Origin: JBGAMH01 sp044222045
GTDB taxonomy: Bacteria > Eisenbacteria > RBG-16-71-46
Direction of reading: 5' to 3'
Length of the DNA stretch: 64,000 bases
Assembly: GCA_044222045.1 (NCBI GenBank)
Contig: JBGAOB010000003.1
Coordinates: 1-64,000 of the forward strand
In this document: one piece after another, positions 36,281-46,546 of the stretch
How the letters are laid out: each line of letters opens with the position of its first letter
Position numbering within the stretch: position 1 is the stretch's first letter
The notes under the pieces: generated by a model
Seen by the model: the letters and a program-made list of their open reading frames with translations, nothing else
Told to the model about the DNA's origin: nothing
Databases searched by the model: none
Translations under genes and position numbers: made by a program

Positions 36281-36284
<4 letters not shown>
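34791..36284 (-). CDS. C-terminal part of a frameshifted Ser/Thr kinase (kinase end, TM helix, TPRs)
   Basis: This frame begins inside the kinase domain with the last kinase helix (ILLKAPLEKDASARYAS, where related kinases read ILLKALEKD), so it is not an independent protein. A hydrophobic helix (AVTAVAFVAGALVLGTIGTTFG) follows, then about nine TPR units of the type LGPRHPDLATSEYVLAGLMRRLGEFDQAEAHYRRAL, ending at 34791. Codons before GTG at 36284 in this frame read RGDLEV, the expected kinase continuation. The gene at 36281-37324 supplies the N-terminal part in another frame. The two overlap as GTGA, which would allow coupled translation, but a split within subdomain XI would not give a normal kinase. 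Confidence 0.8.
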
Positions 36285-37320
<1,036 letters not shown>

Positions 37321-37324
<4 letters not shown>

Positions 37325-37890
37325 GCGCGGCTCCCCTCGAGCTGCTCGTGCAGGAACGCGCGCGCCGCCCGCCAGTCGCGCTTGACCGTGCGTTCGCCCA
37401 CGCCGAGCACCTCGGCCACTTCCTCCACCGAGAGGCCGGCGAAGAAGCGCAGCTCCACCACGCGGACGAGCCGCGCGTCGAGCTGCCCGAGCCGATCGAG
37501 CGCCCGGTCGAGCGCCAGCAGCTCCCCGGCCTGGTCCTCGACGGCGACGACGCCGGAGTCGAGCGTGAGCTGACGGCCGCCGTCGCGCTTGAGTGCGGTG
37601 CGCGCGCGGGCGTGGTTCAGCAGGATCTGCCGCATCGCGATCGCGGCCACGGCGAAGAAGTGGCCGCGGTCCTCCCACGCGATCGCCGGGCTGCGGACCA
37701 GCCGGAGGTAGGCCTCGTGCACGATCGCGGTGGGCGTGAGCGTGTGCGATCCGACGCGCGCGAGCTGCCCGCGGGCCAGGTCGCGCACCTCGTCGTAGAC
37801 GCGGGCGAACACCTGGTCCAGCGCCGCGCGCTCGCCCGTGCGGGCCGCGGCGAGGATCGCGGTGATGTCGGTCGGATCGCCGGGAGACAT
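37321..37890 (-). CDS. ECF-type sigma-70 factor (Sigma70_ECF type)
   Basis: A 189-aa sigma factor of the same subgroup as the one at 26384. Region 2: VYDEVRDLARGQLARVGSHTLTPTAIVHEAYLRLV and MRQILLNHARARTALKRDGG. Region 4: VVELRFFAGLSVEEVAEVLGVGERTVKRDWRAARAFL. It is followed directly by the kinase gene with a four-base ATGA overlap, the classic sigma-kinase operon. The kinase presumably controls the sigma factor, directly or through a partner; this is inferred from conserved linkage. The ATG at 37890 has no strong ribosome-binding site, but no better start is visible before the first helix. Confidence 0.88.
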
Positions 37891-38130
37891 GGGGCGGAAG
37901 TCTAGCCAAAAGCCCCGGGTCCCGGCGACGCCGCGGTGCGGACCGCCCGGGAGCGTCCGGTCGACTCGCGTGCCCCGGCCGAGCGCCGGTGCCCCGGCCC
38001 GCGCCGCACCGCCGCACCGCCACGCGTGCCGCGCGACTCGCCGGGCCGCCGGTGCGGCGGCTATGCTGCGATGTCCGCCGTGCACGCGCGCCCTGCCGAG
38101 GGCGCGACCGCGAGAAGATCCGAGGGCCGC

Positions 38131-39489
38131 ATGAGTGCAGAGGAAACCACCGGGACGCCCGCCGCGCCGGCGCGCGAGTTGTCGCTGAAGGAGAACTTCC
38201 AGGTCCTGTTCACGGCTTCGCGCGGCTACTGGCTCGTGAACGTGGTGAACTTCGGCGACGGGATCGCCTACTTCGGCATCCTGAACCTGCTCACGTTGTT
38301 CCTGAGCCGCGACGCCCACTTCTCCGACCCGGCCGCCGGCTTCGCGGTGTCGTTCTTCACGGGCGTGGTCACGTTGTGCATGTTCGGCGGCGGCTTCGTG
38401 TCGGACCGTCTGGGCGTGCGCCGCGCACTCACGCTGTCGCTGGTGGGCATGCTCGTGGGGCGCGTCCTGATGGTGCTCTCCCCCGGCCTCGGGGCCAGCA
38501 CGGCCGTGGCCCTGTGGACAGGCCTGCTCGTGATGGGCGTGGCCGAAGGCATCGTGCAGCCGGCGTTGTACGCGGGCGTCAAGGAGTACACCGACGCGCG
38601 CACCAGCACGCTCAGCTACTCGTTCCTGTACGCGATCATGAACCTCGGCATCTTCGCCGAGTCCATGGTGTCGCCGTTCCTGCGCACGCGCGACCCGCAG
38701 TCGGGCATCGGCCTGGGCTGGGGTATCGGCGGCGTGTTCTGGGCCATGGTCGGCATCACGGCGATCATGCTGCTCGTGAACCTGACGCTGTTCACGCGCG
38801 CGGTGGAACTGCGCGACCGAGGCGCCGAGCACGCCGTGGCCGAGGCCACCGACACGCGCACACTCGCGCAGAAGCTGCGCGACCTGCCGTTCCTCGACGC
38901 GCGCTTCCTGTTCTTCATCTTCATCCTGCTGCCGGTGCGCACGCTGTTCGCGCACCAGTGGCTCACGCTGCCCGACTACATCATGCGTTGCTTCCCGGCC
39001 GGCGTGAACTCGCGCTACGAGTGGTTCCAGGCGTTGAACCCGCTGATCATCGTGGTGTTCGTGCCGCTGCTGGCGGCGGCGACCCGGCGCGTGAACATCA
39101 TCACCATGATGATCCTGGGCACCACGTTGTCGGCGGTGACCACGTTCATCCTGGTGCCCGGGCCGCACGTGGGCACGCTCATCGCGTACGTCGTGCTGTT
39201 CTCGCTGGGCGAGGCGATGTGGGCGAGCCGCTTCCTCGAGTACGTGGCCGACCTCGCGCCGTCGGGCCAGGTGGGCGCGTACATGGGGCTGGCGAACATC
39301 CCGTGGTTCCTCGCCAAGTTCACCACGGGCATGTACTCGGGGGCGATGATCGCCCGCTTCATCCCGGCTTCGGGCCCGCAGGATCCGGGCACGATGTGGT
39401 TGATCTACGGCTGCATCGCGCTGGTCACGCCGGTGGGCCTGCTGATCGCCCGTCGCTGGGTGCAGCGCGGCGTGAAGCACGGCGGGTAG
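38131..39489 (+). CDS. MFS-type transporter (POT/peptide-transporter-like)
   Basis: A 452-aa polytopic membrane protein with about 12 hydrophobic helices. The first helices carry the pattern GYWLVNVVNFGDGIAYFGILNLLTLFLSRD, and a loop between helices two and three reads GGFVSDRLGVRRALT, an MFS motif A variant (G..SDR.G.R). A second related loop is not obvious. The overall layout recalls proton-dependent oligopeptide transporters, where helix one carries a Y..G motif, but the substrate cannot be assigned. A charged cytoplasmic loop (ELRDRGAEHAVAEATDTRTLAQKL) separates the halves. It is divergent from the sigma-kinase operon, with 240 bp between the starts. Confidence 0.8.
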   Translation: MSAEETTGTPAAPARELSLKENFQVLFTASRGYWLVNVVNFGDGIAYFGILNLLTLFLSRDAHFSDPAAGFAVSFFTGVVTLCMFGGGFVSDRLGVRRALTLSLVGMLVGRVLMVLSPGLGASTAVALWTGLLVMGVAEGIVQPALYAGVKEYTDARTSTLSYSFLYAIMNLGIFAESMVSPFLRTRDPQSGIGLGWGIGGVFWAMVGITAIMLLVNLTLFTRAVELRDRGAEHAVAEATDTRTLAQKLRDLPFLDARFLFFIFILLPVRTLFAHQWLTLPDYIMRCFPAGVNSRYEWFQALNPLIIVVFVPLLAAATRRVNIITMMILGTTLSAVTTFILVPGPHVGTLIAYVVLFSLGEAMWASRFLEYVADLAPSGQVGAYMGLANIPWFLAKFTTGMYSGAMIARFIPASGPQDPGTMWLIYGCIALVTPVGLLIARRWVQRGVKHGG

Positions 39490-39650
39490 TCGTCACGCGG
39501 GCCGGCTCGTTCGCGTGCGTCGACAACCCCCCAGCATGCGAGCCGGGCGCGGGCCTTCGCGATGGGAAGAGCCTGCTCGATCGCCCCCCGGGTCCGATGC
39601 AAGCCATTTTGTCCGTTGTGTCCGCTCCGCGTTGCCCCTAGCGTGCCGCG

Positions 39651-42374
39651 ATGCCCTTCTGCTCCCAGTGTGCCCAGCCGCTCGTCGGCACCGTGAAGTT
39701 CTGCCCGGCGTGCGGCTCCGCCGTGGTGGCGCCCGCCGTTGCCGCGGCCGGGGGCACCGCCGCGGCTGTCAGCGAGGACGTCACGCGGACGTCGGCCACT
39801 TCGGCCGCGTCGCCACCGTCGTCGTCGGGTTCCGACCACGGCCGCTTCGAGCCCGGGACGCGGCTCGGCACGCGCTACCGCATCGTGGCGCTCCTCGGTC
39901 GTGGCGGCATGGGCGAGGTGTACCGCGCCGACGACCTGGAGCTGGGGCAGTCCGTCGCGCTCAAGTTCCTCCCGCCGGGCATCGCGTCCGACCCGCGCGA
40001 ACTCGCGCGCTTCCGCAACGAAGTGCGCGTGGCGCGCCAGATCGCGCACCCGAACGTGTGCCGCGTGTACGACATCGGCGAAGTCGACGGGCACGTGTTC
40101 CTGTCGATGGAGTACATCGACGGTGAAGACCTGTCGGCGGTGCTGCGCCGCATGGGCCGCCCCACCGAAGACAAGGCCGTCGAGATCGCGCGCCAGGTGG
40201 CGCTGGGGCTGGCAGCGGCGCACGAAGCCGGCATGCTGCATCGCGACCTGAAGCCCGCGAACATCATGATCGACGGCCGCGGCCGCGCCCGGATCACCGA
40301 CTTCGGCCTCGCGGGCCTCGCGGTGGAACTCGCGCGCGGTGGCCAGATCGCGGGCACGCCGGCGTACATGGCGCCCGAACAGTTCGCCGACGGCACGGTG
40401 TCGGTGCGTTCCGACGTCTATTCGCTCGGCCTGGTGCTGTACGAGTTGTTCACGGGCAAGCGCGCGTTCGACGCCAAGACGGCGGCCGAACTTCGTGATC
40501 AGCACGACTCCAGCTCCATCACCTCGCCCTCCATGCTCGCGCGTGGCATCACGCCCGCCGTGGAGCGGCTGATCCTGCACTGCCTGGAGCGCGAGCCCGA
40601 CCGCCGCCCGCCGTCGGCGTACGCGGTGCTCGGTGCGTTGCCCGGAGGCGATCCGCTCGCGGCCGCGATGGCCGCCGGCGAGACGCCCTCTCCCGAGCTC
40701 GTCGCGAACGCCGCCGATCGCGGCGGTCTCCACCCGGCCGTGGCCGCGGGGCTCCTCGCGCTGGTGGGCACCGCGCTGGCGGTCGGCGCATGGCTGCTCG
40801 CGCCGGAGTTCGCGCCGCTGACGAAGGCGCCGTCCGCGCTCGAGGTGCGGGCCGAGGACGTGCTGCACAAGGCCGGCGTGTTCGACGAACTGCCGCCGTT
40901 CGTGGCGGGCACGTTCTCGATGAACAACGCGTGGCTCGACTGGCGCATGGCCCATCCGAAGGCGGCGGCGCGGTCGAACCCCGCGGTGTTCTACTGGCGG
41001 CGCTGGTCGCCGCGGCTGATCGAATCGCCGCGCATCCACGCCGAGATCCCGGGGGTCACGCAACCTGCGCTGCTCGGGAACAGTTCCGCGATGGTGCTGC
41101 TCACGCCGGAGGGCAAGCTGATCGGGCTGCGGGCCGAGCCGCCCGACAGCCTGCCCGCGCGCAACGGTGGCCGGCCCGACTGGAACGGCTGGTTCGCCGC
41201 GTTCGGCATGGACTCCGCCGCGTACACGCCGGTCGCGCTCGCGCGCCCCGTGCCCGCGTTGTGCGACAGCGCCATGGCGTGGCGCGGGCCGTCGCCCTGG
41301 AACGCCGCCGACACCGCCACCGTGCAGATGGGCGCCTCGCGCGGGCGGCTCACGCACTTCACGGTGGTGAGCCCGTGGGGCGTGCCCGTGACGCCCGTGG
41401 ACGTGGTGCGGCCCGAGAAGCGCCAGGCCACCGAACTCCCGCTCGAGCTGCTGTTCGACGTCCTGCCCTACGTGCTCTCGGTGATCTTCGCCATGCGCAA
41501 CCTGCGGCTGGGGCGCGGCGACTGGCGGGGCGCCACGCGGATCGCCGTGTTCGTGTTCTTCATGAACGTGGGTGAAGGGTTGTTCGCCACGCGATTGTCC
41601 GAGGTGGGGATCGTCGGCGTGCTCGGCGACCTGTTCTCGGGTCGCGCGCAGGGCCATTCGCTGATCCACGCGGTCGGCATGTGGTTCGCCTACGTGGCGC
41701 TGGAGCCCTACGTGCGGCGGTTGTGGCCGCGCGTACTCGTGTCGTGGACGCGGCTGCTCACCGGGCGGTTCCGCGATCCGCTCGTGGGCCGCGACCTGCT
41801 CGTCGGCACCGCGCTGGGCGCGACGTTGTCCACGCTGGGCGTGGCCACGTTCGCCCTGGCGCCGAAACTCGGACTCGGCCAAGTGTCTGCACTCTCGTCG
41901 AACGGCATGTTCGAGTCGATCGGCAGTGCCGGCTACACCAGTGTGAGCATGTGTTACGCGGGGTCGATCTGCGTGCTGAACGTGCTGCAGGGCCTGTTCC
42001 TGCTGCTGGTGGCGCGGCTGCTCACCCGGCGCACGGACCTGGCGCTGGTCCTGGGCGGGGCGCTGTTCCTGTTCGGCACGGCCTCGGCGCTCGCCCCGGA
42101 CTTCGGGTGGAAGCTGGGGCTGGTCTACGCGGTCTGGACCACCATCGGCATGCTCGTCGTGATCCGCGTCGGGCTGCTGGCCACGGTGGCCGGCGCGTTC
42201 GCCGGGCTGGTGCTCGGCGGCACGGCGGCGACGCTCGACTTCGGTTCGTGGTACGCCGGGCTCGTGCTGCTGCCGATGGCGCTGCTGCTCGGCATCGCCG
42301 CTTACGGCGCGGCGACCGCGCTCGCGGGCAAGTCGATCCTCGGCGATCCGCTGGAGGACGTTGGCAAGCGCTGA
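39651..42374 (+). CDS. zinc-ribbon Ser/Thr kinase with polytopic membrane domain
   Basis: A 907-aa protein. An N-terminal zinc ribbon has Cys4, Cys7, Cys18 and Cys21 (C..C...C..C). An alanine/serine-rich linker leads to a kinase domain at about 75-335 with GRGGMGEVYRAD, VALKF, HRDLKPANI, DFGLA, GTPAYMAPEQ and DVYSLGLVLYELFTGKRAF. A hydrophobic helix at about 365-385 precedes a soluble region of some 200 residues (likely outside the membrane), and the last 300 residues form about seven hydrophobic helices, including a VGEGLFA.RLSEVG segment and HAVGMWFAYVALEPYVRRLWP. The membrane domain resembles those seen on some acidobacterial kinases and the CPBP-like type, but no intramembrane protease motif is certain. 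It begins 161 bp after the transporter gene. Confidence 0.88.
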   Translation: MPFCSQCAQPLVGTVKFCPACGSAVVAPAVAAAGGTAAAVSEDVTRTSATSAASPPSSSGSDHGRFEPGTRLGTRYRIVALLGRGGMGEVYRADDLELGQSVALKFLPPGIASDPRELARFRNEVRVARQIAHPNVCRVYDIGEVDGHVFLSMEYIDGEDLSAVLRRMGRPTEDKAVEIARQVALGLAAAHEAGMLHRDLKPANIMIDGRGRARITDFGLAGLAVELARGGQIAGTPAYMAPEQFADGTVSVRSDVYSLGLVLYELFTGKRAFDAKTAAELRDQHDSSSITSPSMLARGITPAVERLILHCLEREPDRRPPSAYAVLGALPGGDPLAAAMAAGETPSPELVANAADRGGLHPAVAAGLLALVGTALAVGAWLLAPEFAPLTKAPSALEVRAEDVLHKAGVFDELPPFVAGTFSMNNAWLDWRMAHPKAAARSNPAVFYWRRWSPRLIESPRIHAEIPGVTQPALLGNSSAMVLLTPEGKLIGLRAEPPDSLPARNGGRPDWNGWFAAFGMDSAAYTPVALARPVPALCDSAMAWRGPSPWNAADTATVQMGASRGRLTHFTVVSPWGVPVTPVDVVRPEKRQATELPLELLFDVLPYVLSVIFAMRNLRLGRGDWRGATRIAVFVFFMNVGEGLFATRLSEVGIVGVLGDLFSGRAQGHSLIHAVGMWFAYVALEPYVRRLWPRVLVSWTRLLTGRFRDPLVGRDLLVGTALGATLSTLGVATFALAPKLGLGQVSALSSNGMFESIGSAGYTSVSMCYAGSICVLNVLQGLFLLLVARLLTRRTDLALVLGGALFLFGTASALAPDFGWKLGLVYAVWTTIGMLVVIRVGLLATVAGAFAGLVLGGTAATLDFGSWYAGLVLLPMALLLGIAAYGAATALAGKSILGDPLEDVGKR

Positions 42375-42412
42375 GAGCCAAGCGTCCACGTATGGACTCC
42401 GGGAGGTGCACG

Positions 42413-43207
42413 ATGTCGGGGACCCACGGCCAACTGCGATTCGAGCGCTGCAGCGTACCGAGCGCCGATCTGAGTCACGACCTCCAGGAACTCAGCATCC
42501 GGATCTGGGGAACGAGCGAACGAGACGCACTGCCCGCGTGGAAGATCATGGTGACGCCACGCATCGGTGGTGAACTGGCGGTCGCTTTCGCGGATGAGCG
42601 GCCCGTGGGACTCGCGCTGTGCACTTTCGCCGAGCGAGCCGGAGTGCCCTACCTCTACCTGGACATGATCGGCGTGGAGGCGAGCACCCAGGGCTCGGGT
42701 ATCGGCGCCAGCCTGATGCAGGTCGTGGTGGACGCCGCCCGTCAGAGGGGGCTGGGATGCGTCGAGTGGACGTTTGACCCGCTCGAGGGCGCGAATGCGA
42801 ATCTCTACCTGCGAAAGCTGGGCGGCGTGGGTGTGCACTTCTACGCGAACTACTACGGGCAGCTCTCGGGTGAGCGTCAGCGAACCGGGCCGACGGACAG
42901 ACTGCTCGTGAGACTCACGATCGACGGAGTCCGGCCGCAAGCGAATCGGCCACTCCCCAGGACCGTCGTGTCGATCGAGTCCGGGCTGGAACCCGGCTGG
43001 GGAGATTCCGCGCCCTCGCCGATCGGGCTGGCCTTCCCCGTTGCATTCGCCGAGCTCCTACATCGTGACCCGGAAGCCGGCGCCGGCGTTCGCGCGCGTT
43101 CCGCCGAGTGTCTCGAGCGGTTGGTGAACGAGCAGGGATTCTCGGTCACCGGATTCGTTCGAGGCGAAAGCAGGAACGTCTACGTGCTGGAGAAGCAGGC
43201 GAGCTGA
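42413..43207 (+). CDS. GNAT superfamily protein (COG3375-like)
   Basis: A 264-aa predicted N-acyltransferase. Residues 45-115 show the GNAT core: GELAVAFADERPVGLALCTF, YLYLDMIGVEASTQGSGIGASLM (the acetyl-CoA Q..G.G loop) and the segment VEWTFDPLEGANANLYLRKLGGVGVHFYANYYG, which is the hallmark of the COG3375 group. The substrate is not known. A ribosome-binding site GGGAGG precedes the ATG at 42413. It starts 38 bases after the kinase stop on the same strand and may be cotranscribed with it. Its base composition is slightly less extreme than its neighbours. Confidence 0.85.
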   Translation: MSGTHGQLRFERCSVPSADLSHDLQELSIRIWGTSERDALPAWKIMVTPRIGGELAVAFADERPVGLALCTFAERAGVPYLYLDMIGVEASTQGSGIGASLMQVVVDAARQRGLGCVEWTFDPLEGANANLYLRKLGGVGVHFYANYYGQLSGERQRTGPTDRLLVRLTIDGVRPQANRPLPRTVVSIESGLEPGWGDSAPSPIGLAFPVAFAELLHRDPEAGAGVRARSAECLERLVNEQGFSVTGFVRGESRNVYVLEKQAS

Positions 43208-43379
43208 CACGACACGTCGGTCGCATTCCCCTCGGTAGGTCGGGCCCGCGGGGCCGTTCCTGAAGGACTCCGGGAAGCGCCGAGTCGTCCGCACGGGCGG
43301 GATCGGATGGTGCCCAGCGAGCGATTCTGAAGCTCCCGGGCGGAGAGAGCGCTTCCCGCCAAGGGGCAGCCATCGCCCC

Positions 43380-46238
43380 CTACTCCACCGGCCCGAGCCA
43401 GCGCTCGAACCACGCGAGCGATTCCTTGATCAGGTCCACCTTGGGCACGGTGTGGCCGCGCGGGTACGTGATCCGGCGCTTGTGCTCCGCCGGTGCGCCG
43501 AGCAGCTCGAACATCGGGATCTGCGACGTTTCGGCCGGGAAGAAGAAGTCCAACTCGCCGTTCAGCATGAGCGTGGGCTGCACGACGCGCGGCGCGTAGT
43601 GCACGGCTTCCACCTCGGGCAGCGCCCGTTGGAAGCACAGCCCCGCCACGTAGAGCACGTTCGCCCGGATGCGTTTCTCCACCGCCGGCAGGATCGAGCC
43701 CAGCGCGCCGCCCCAGCTGGTGCCGAAATAGCCCACACGGCCGGCGTCGAGATCCGGGCGGGTCTCCACGTAGTCGATCGCGCGGCCGAGGTCCCGCGCC
43801 CACATGATCACGTGGTCCTTGTAGAAGGCGGAGGGCTCGGGGTAGTCCGAGGTCAGCGCGTCGCCGCGCTCGTAGGTGGACTTGTAGATCGGCAGCAGCA
43901 ACGCGCGGCCGCTCTTGACGATCCAGTCCACGCGCTGGACCTCGGCGAGGTTGAACGTGCGGGTGTGCAGCGCGAGCGAACCGGGAAACAGCACGACCGT
44001 CGAGTACGGCGGCCGGCCACGCGCGGGCAGGAACAGGTGCAGCTGCATGCGCTCGCCGCCGTAGGCCGCCGCGACGTCGATGGTCTGCCAGCGGCCTGCC
44101 GGCGCGAACGGCTCGTCGGCGACGACCTTCGCGTCGAGCGGCGTGCGGTCGTAGTGGAACTGGCGCAGGAAGAACGCGAACACCTCGTCGGACACGGGCG
44201 GTTCGGCGCGGAAGTCGCGCGTGACGTACTCGATCGCGCGCTCGAGCCGCGACTGGTTCGGATCCGGAGCGAGCGAACGGATGCAGCGGAAGCCGTTCGT
44301 GGGCGAGCGATCGAACGCCGGCTGCCCGTACGCGTCGACGAACGCGTAGCCGGGATCGTTCCAGCCCCCGCCCAGGATGAAGCGCTGGCCGGTGGTCCCG
44401 ACCGGGTTCTGGATCCACTCGCGCACGTTGCCCGCGAGGTCGTGCACGCCGAAGCGGTTCACGCTGCGCGTGCTGCCCACGGGCACCGTGCCGCGGCCCG
44501 ACAGGTTCGCGAGCGGCGCGATGAGGGCACTCGAGAACGTCATCGCCACGCGGTTCCAGTGGAACAGCGTCGGCAGCGCCTTGTCCGCCCACGCGGCGTA
44601 GGCCGCGGCCTCGTACCAGCACACGCCGGCGACGGGGTGCTCGCCCTCTCCCGCGGGGTATTCGCCCATCTCCCAGGTCGCGGGGCCCGGCTGCCCGACC
44701 GCGTCGGTGCAGTGCGCGATCACCTCGGCCGGCGAGAGCGGGCGCCCGCCGAGTGTGGCCGGCTCGCGCCAGAACTCCTCCCGCGCGTACCCGCCCGCGT
44801 CCACGAAACGCTTGTACTCGCGATGCGTCACCGGGTGTCGATCCATGAGGAACGCGCCCGTGTGTTCCGTGTCGAGGTGATCGAGTCCCGGCATGTAGAT
44901 GGCGAACCCGCCGGGCGGCACTTCCTCCATCTCGTCGGGGATCTCACCGGGTCGGTGCAGCACGTAGCGCCATGTCGGCGAGTCGGCCTCCGTCGCGTTC
45001 GTGAGGCCCTTCGTGAGGTTCAGCACCACGTCGTGCGCGGTGCGGTGGCCGGCCAGCGCGAGTTCGAGCCGCGTGACCCCGCGCGGGTAGGCGAGCCCCT
45101 CGAGCGGCGTCACGCCGAACGCGATGCGCTCGCCGTCGGGATCGCCGTAGAAGCAGGCGGACACCGTGGCGCCGGGCGGGTCGGAGTGGATCGACACGGG
45201 CAACGAGAACTCGGGCCGAAGACGTTCGAGCAGCGCATCGCCGGGCGCGAGCTTCTCGATCTCCCGCGCCAGCACGAACGCGTTCCACGAGTCGGCGCCC
45301 TCCTCCATCACCAGGATGCGCTCGCAGATCCGGGCCAGCTCCGGCAGCCCTTCGTCGTACGGCCACCGCTGCAGCGCGACCAGCGCGTCGCGCAGGTCGG
45401 CCGCGCTCGGGTATCGCCGCGCCGGGTCCTTCTCCAGGCAGCGCGCCACGATGGTGTCGAGCCCGCGAGGCATCGCCGCGTTCACGCGGGAGGGCGCGTC
45501 CGGCTTCTCGCTCGCCATGGCGCCGAGTCGCGTGAGCGCGTCGTGGCCGCGGAACGGCCGCCGGCCGGTCGCCATTTCGTGGAGCACGCACCCGAACGAG
45601 AACAGGTCGCTGCGCTCGTCGGCCTCGCGGCCCTCGAGCTGCTCCGGCGCCATGTAGGGGAACGTGCCGACGATCGCTCCGGCCGTGGTGAGTGGCTGGT
45701 TCACGGTGGCGAGCTGGCTCAGGTCCCCCTCGGCCGGGCGCGGCAGCGCCGGCGCGGCAAGGCCGAAATCGAGCAGCTTCACGCCGGATTCGGTGAGCAT
45801 CAGGTTCGCCGGCTTGAGGTCACGGTGCACGAGGCCGGCGCGGTGCGCCTCGGCCAGCGCGCTCGCGGTCTGCACGGCGTTCGTCAGCAGCCGAGCCACC
45901 GGCAGCGGGCCCTGCTCCAGCCGGGCCGCGAGTGTCTCGCCCTCGATCACTTCCATCACCAGGAAGTCGACACCGCTGCCCCCGGCCTCGCCCGGAGCCC
46001 GGCCGATGTCGTAGAGGGTGCAGATGTGCGGATGGTTGAGGGCGGACGCCGTCCTGGCCTCCCGCTCGAACCGCGCCCGCGCGTCGGCGTCGTCGGACAG
46101 GTGACGAGGCAGCACCTTCACGGCGACGTCGCGTCCCAGGCGCGTGTCCTTCGCGCGGTACACCTCCCCCATGCCGCCCGCGCCGAGCGGGGCGACGACT
46201 TCGTAGGGACCGAGCCGCGTGCCGGGAGTCAGGGACAT
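43380..46238 (-). CDS. fusion of Ser/Thr kinase, formylglycine-generating-enzyme-like domain and alpha/beta hydrolase
   Basis: A 952-aa triple fusion. Residues about 10-290 form a kinase with GAGGMGEVYRAK, VAVKV, HRDLKPANL, DFGLA and GTFPYMAPEQ. A linker (about 355-430) resembles a PEGA-like beta domain (VSIHSDPPGATV). Residues about 455-700 resemble FGE-sulfatase proteins (FLMDRHPVTHREYKRFVDAGG, PVAGVCWYEAAAYAAWADK, VHDLAGNVREWI, GGGWNDP, NGFRCIRSL). From about 740 an alpha/beta-hydrolase domain has the nucleophile motif GTSWGG, an acid in NGELDFFFP and a histidine in PRGHTVP, close to S15/dienelactone-type hydrolases. There is no signal peptide or obvious transmembrane helix, so it acts in the cytoplasm. 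Such fusions exist in Acidobacteria; the substrate is unknown. Confidence 0.9.
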   Translation of the reverse strand: MSLTPGTRLGPYEVVAPLGAGGMGEVYRAKDTRLGRDVAVKVLPRHLSDDADARARFEREARTASALNHPHICTLYDIGRAPGEAGGSGVDFLVMEVIEGETLAARLEQGPLPVARLLTNAVQTASALAEAHRAGLVHRDLKPANLMLTESGVKLLDFGLAAPALPRPAEGDLSQLATVNQPLTTAGAIVGTFPYMAPEQLEGREADERSDLFSFGCVLHEMATGRRPFRGHDALTRLGAMASEKPDAPSRVNAAMPRGLDTIVARCLEKDPARRYPSAADLRDALVALQRWPYDEGLPELARICERILVMEEGADSWNAFVLAREIEKLAPGDALLERLRPEFSLPVSIHSDPPGATVSACFYGDPDGERIAFGVTPLEGLAYPRGVTRLELALAGHRTAHDVVLNLTKGLTNATEADSPTWRYVLHRPGEIPDEMEEVPPGGFAIYMPGLDHLDTEHTGAFLMDRHPVTHREYKRFVDAGGYAREEFWREPATLGGRPLSPAEVIAHCTDAVGQPGPATWEMGEYPAGEGEHPVAGVCWYEAAAYAAWADKALPTLFHWNRVAMTFSSALIAPLANLSGRGTVPVGSTRSVNRFGVHDLAGNVREWIQNPVGTTGQRFILGGGWNDPGYAFVDAYGQPAFDRSPTNGFRCIRSLAPDPNQSRLERAIEYVTRDFRAEPPVSDEVFAFFLRQFHYDRTPLDAKVVADEPFAPAGRWQTIDVAAAYGGERMQLHLFLPARGRPPYSTVVLFPGSLALHTRTFNLAEVQRVDWIVKSGRALLLPIYKSTYERGDALTSDYPEPSAFYKDHVIMWARDLGRAIDYVETRPDLDAGRVGYFGTSWGGALGSILPAVEKRIRANVLYVAGLCFQRALPEVEAVHYAPRVVQPTLMLNGELDFFFPAETSQIPMFELLGAPAEHKRRITYPRGHTVPKVDLIKESLAWFERWLGPVE

Positions 46239-46546
46239 GCGCCTGTCGAGGTCAGGGTCGAGGACATCCGGCTCCGGTGCACGACCGGGCCGGCAGCGAA
46301 GTGCGGTTCCCGTCAGCCGGAGGCGCGCCGCCCGTTCGCGCCGGACAATCCGACGCCCAAGGTGATCGGAAACCGGGCCCCGCGCCCCGCGCAGGCGACG
46401 ACTCGTGGCGAAGTCGGCTGAGCAGGCGGATACGAAGGTCGAAGGACGTTACCCGAACCGGTCGGCGGCGAACATGGGAAACCCCGCGGCGGCGCCGGGA
46501 GCACGTCCCGGGACCGGCCGTCCGCGCGGGGGCGGGGCCCCGTCGC
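46239..46546. other. intergenic region, 308 bp, no gene seen
   Basis: The gap between the start of the fusion kinase gene and the end of the next exported-protein gene, both on the minus strand. No coding sequence is recognised. A short perfect hairpin at 46495-46511 (CCGGGA-GCACG-TCCCGG), about 36 bp past the stop of the upstream gene, may terminate it; the promoter of the fusion kinase should lie nearer 46300. Confidence 0.45.

Noticed and set aside
43208..43379. Short GGCCC-GCG-GGGCC hairpin between convergent genes near 43243
   Set aside because: A five-base stem is too weak in this composition to call a terminator.
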